Source: Lysobacterales bacterium
GTDB taxonomy: Bacteria; Pseudomonadota; Gammaproteobacteria; Xanthomonadales; SZUA-36
Length of the DNA stretch: 5,259 bases
Assembly: GCA_009692275.1 (NCBI GenBank)
Contig: SHZL01000203.1
Coordinates: 1 to 5,259 of the forward strand
Direction: 5' to 3'
Shown: positions 4,451-5,259 of the stretch, piece by piece
Position numbering within the stretch: position 1 is the stretch's first letter
Layout: every line of letters begins with the position of its first letter
Position numbers and translations under genes: made by a program
Notes under the pieces: generated by a model
What the model was told of the DNA's origin: nothing
Databases searched by the model: none
The model's input: the letters and a program-made list of their open reading frames with translations, nothing else

Positions 4451-5259
4451 TCAGAAACCCCAAAGCTTCCGGTAGTCGGACATGAATGAGTCGCCGTAGC
4501 CCTGAGAGAAGGTGGCGGGGATGCCGGCTTCTGCGGCATTGTCCTTCGTGAAGATACGCATCGGAATGTTCATGTCTTTCACCGTGCCCATGCCGCCAAC
4601 AAGGCGCATTTCGGCGTCGGCGATCGCGTAACCAGTCCACCCGAGGCATTCGCCGACGGCCATCTCCACCTTGCCAGCGCGGATCATGTCAAGGACGAAC
4701 GGGGTGCCGTTGAATCCGATGATCTTCGCCTTGCCTTCCATCTTCGCTGCTGCGACGGCGGGCACAACGAACTCCGACATGCTGTCGTAAATGCAGATGA
4801 CATAAGAGATCTTTGGGTCAGCCTTGAATGCAGCCTCAACGGCGGGCTTTAGACCCGTGCTCCAGTTGGCGATTGCCACATTTGAAAATGTGAATTTGAT
4901 GTTCGGTCCGCCGTACTGCTCGAACTCCGAACTTATCCCGCTGCGGAGCGTCGCTGTTGACGCCAACTCGTCGGATACGAGTACTAGCACATGAGCTGCG
5001 GTGTCTTTGGAAATCACCCAGTCCGCCAACAGGCGGCCGGCGCGCGCGAAGTCGACGGGTAAGTTGGCAACATCCTTCGGCACCGCATCGCCGACACCGA
5101 AGTTGTGCGACACCGCGACGATCGTCCCAGCTGCCTTCGCGGCAGCGATTTCTTTCATCAGATCGCTTGGGCTTGGTCCGGCGAAGAGGTCGATCAGTGA
5201 GACCTTCGATGCAATGCCAGTGTCCATGCCTTTCTGATACTGCGCCAGCTCACCACTGT
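4451..5259 (-). CDS. sugar-type ABC transporter substrate-binding protein, 5' end outside window
   Basis: This is a periplasmic binding protein of the type I (ribose/galactose-binding-like, Peripla_BP_4) fold that delivers a small solute, probably a sugar, to an ABC importer. 268 residues are visible up to the TGA at 4453-4451. An ATG at 5227 is in frame, but the frame continues upstream as SGELAQYQKG, so it is probably internal. The signal peptide and first beta-alpha units are off-window. Characteristic segments, in order, are the first-lobe stretch SPSDLMKEIAAAKAAGTIVAVSHN (split: SPSDLMKEIAAAKAAG then TIVAVSHN), then VLVLVSDE, ICIYDSMSEFVVPAVAAAK, IIGFNGTPFVLDMIRAGK and GYAIADAEMRLVGG. 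The C-terminus is FTKDNAAEAG, then QGYGDSF, then YRKLWGF. The usual GFDG reads GFNG here. The ligand cannot be assigned. Permease and ATPase genes are not visible, and the gene has no evident link to the eno operon. Confidence 0.88.
   Translation of the reverse strand, partial: SGELAQYQKGMDTGIASKVSLIDLFAGPSPSDLMKEIAAAKAAGTIVAVSHNFGVGDAVPKDVANLPVDFARAGRLLADWVISKDTAAHVLVLVSDELASTATLRSGISSEFEQYGGPNIKFTFSNVAIANWSTGLKPAVEAAFKADPKISYVICIYDSMSEFVVPAVAAAKMEGKAKIIGFNGTPFVLDMIRAGKVEMAVGECLGWTGYAIADAEMRLVGGMGTVKDMNIPMRIFTKDNAAEAGIPATFSQGYGDSFMSDYRKLWGF

Noticed and set aside
4101..4475. A 124-codon plus-strand open frame spanning the PEP-CTERM tag and continuing beyond it
   Set aside because: Its first 15 codons are antisense to higB, and its last 45 or so run through the palindrome and the end of the binding-protein gene. 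Only 4146-4346 resembles protein sequence, so I annotate that part as a remnant.

Overview
The left 4.1 kb looks like a gammaproteobacterial chromosome. It carries a minus-strand run in the order eno, ftsB, ispD, ispF, truD, which is the conserved gammaproteobacterial arrangement, and the proteins closely match the E. coli-type families. Transcription runs from right to left. The genes are tightly packed: 8 nt between eno and ftsB, 12 nt between ftsB and ispD, 51 nt between ispD and ispF, and 0 nt between ispF and truD. The run combines glycolysis (enolase), cell division (FtsB), two steps of the MEP isoprenoid pathway (IspD, IspF) and tRNA modification (TruD, cut by the left edge of the window).

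Upstream of eno, where kdsA or pyrG often sits in relatives, there is instead a higBA-type toxin-antitoxin remnant. The HigA antitoxin is intact. Only the C-terminal half of the HigB toxin remains. HigB similarity stops abruptly near 4123, and from about 4146 the opposite strand encodes the C-terminal piece of a PEP-CTERM (exosortase-sorted) surface protein that has lost its own 5' part. Two 5'-truncated genes therefore meet head to head in under 30 bp, which marks a rearrangement breakpoint or an assembly join.

Right of this is a perfect 24-bp-arm hairpin (4356-4407). It is followed by the 3' part of a minus-strand gene for a periplasmic sugar-type ABC transporter substrate-binding protein that runs off the right edge. 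The right-hand block (PEP-CTERM remnant, hairpin, binding protein) has no obvious link to the eno operon. I infer it came from elsewhere in the genome, from another genome, or from a contig chimera.

I see no complete novel system. The points most worth checking are the 4121-4146 breakpoint, the long hairpin, a 14-bp tandem repeat that encodes the IspD C-terminal tail, and a His-to-Gln change at an active-site position of enolase.
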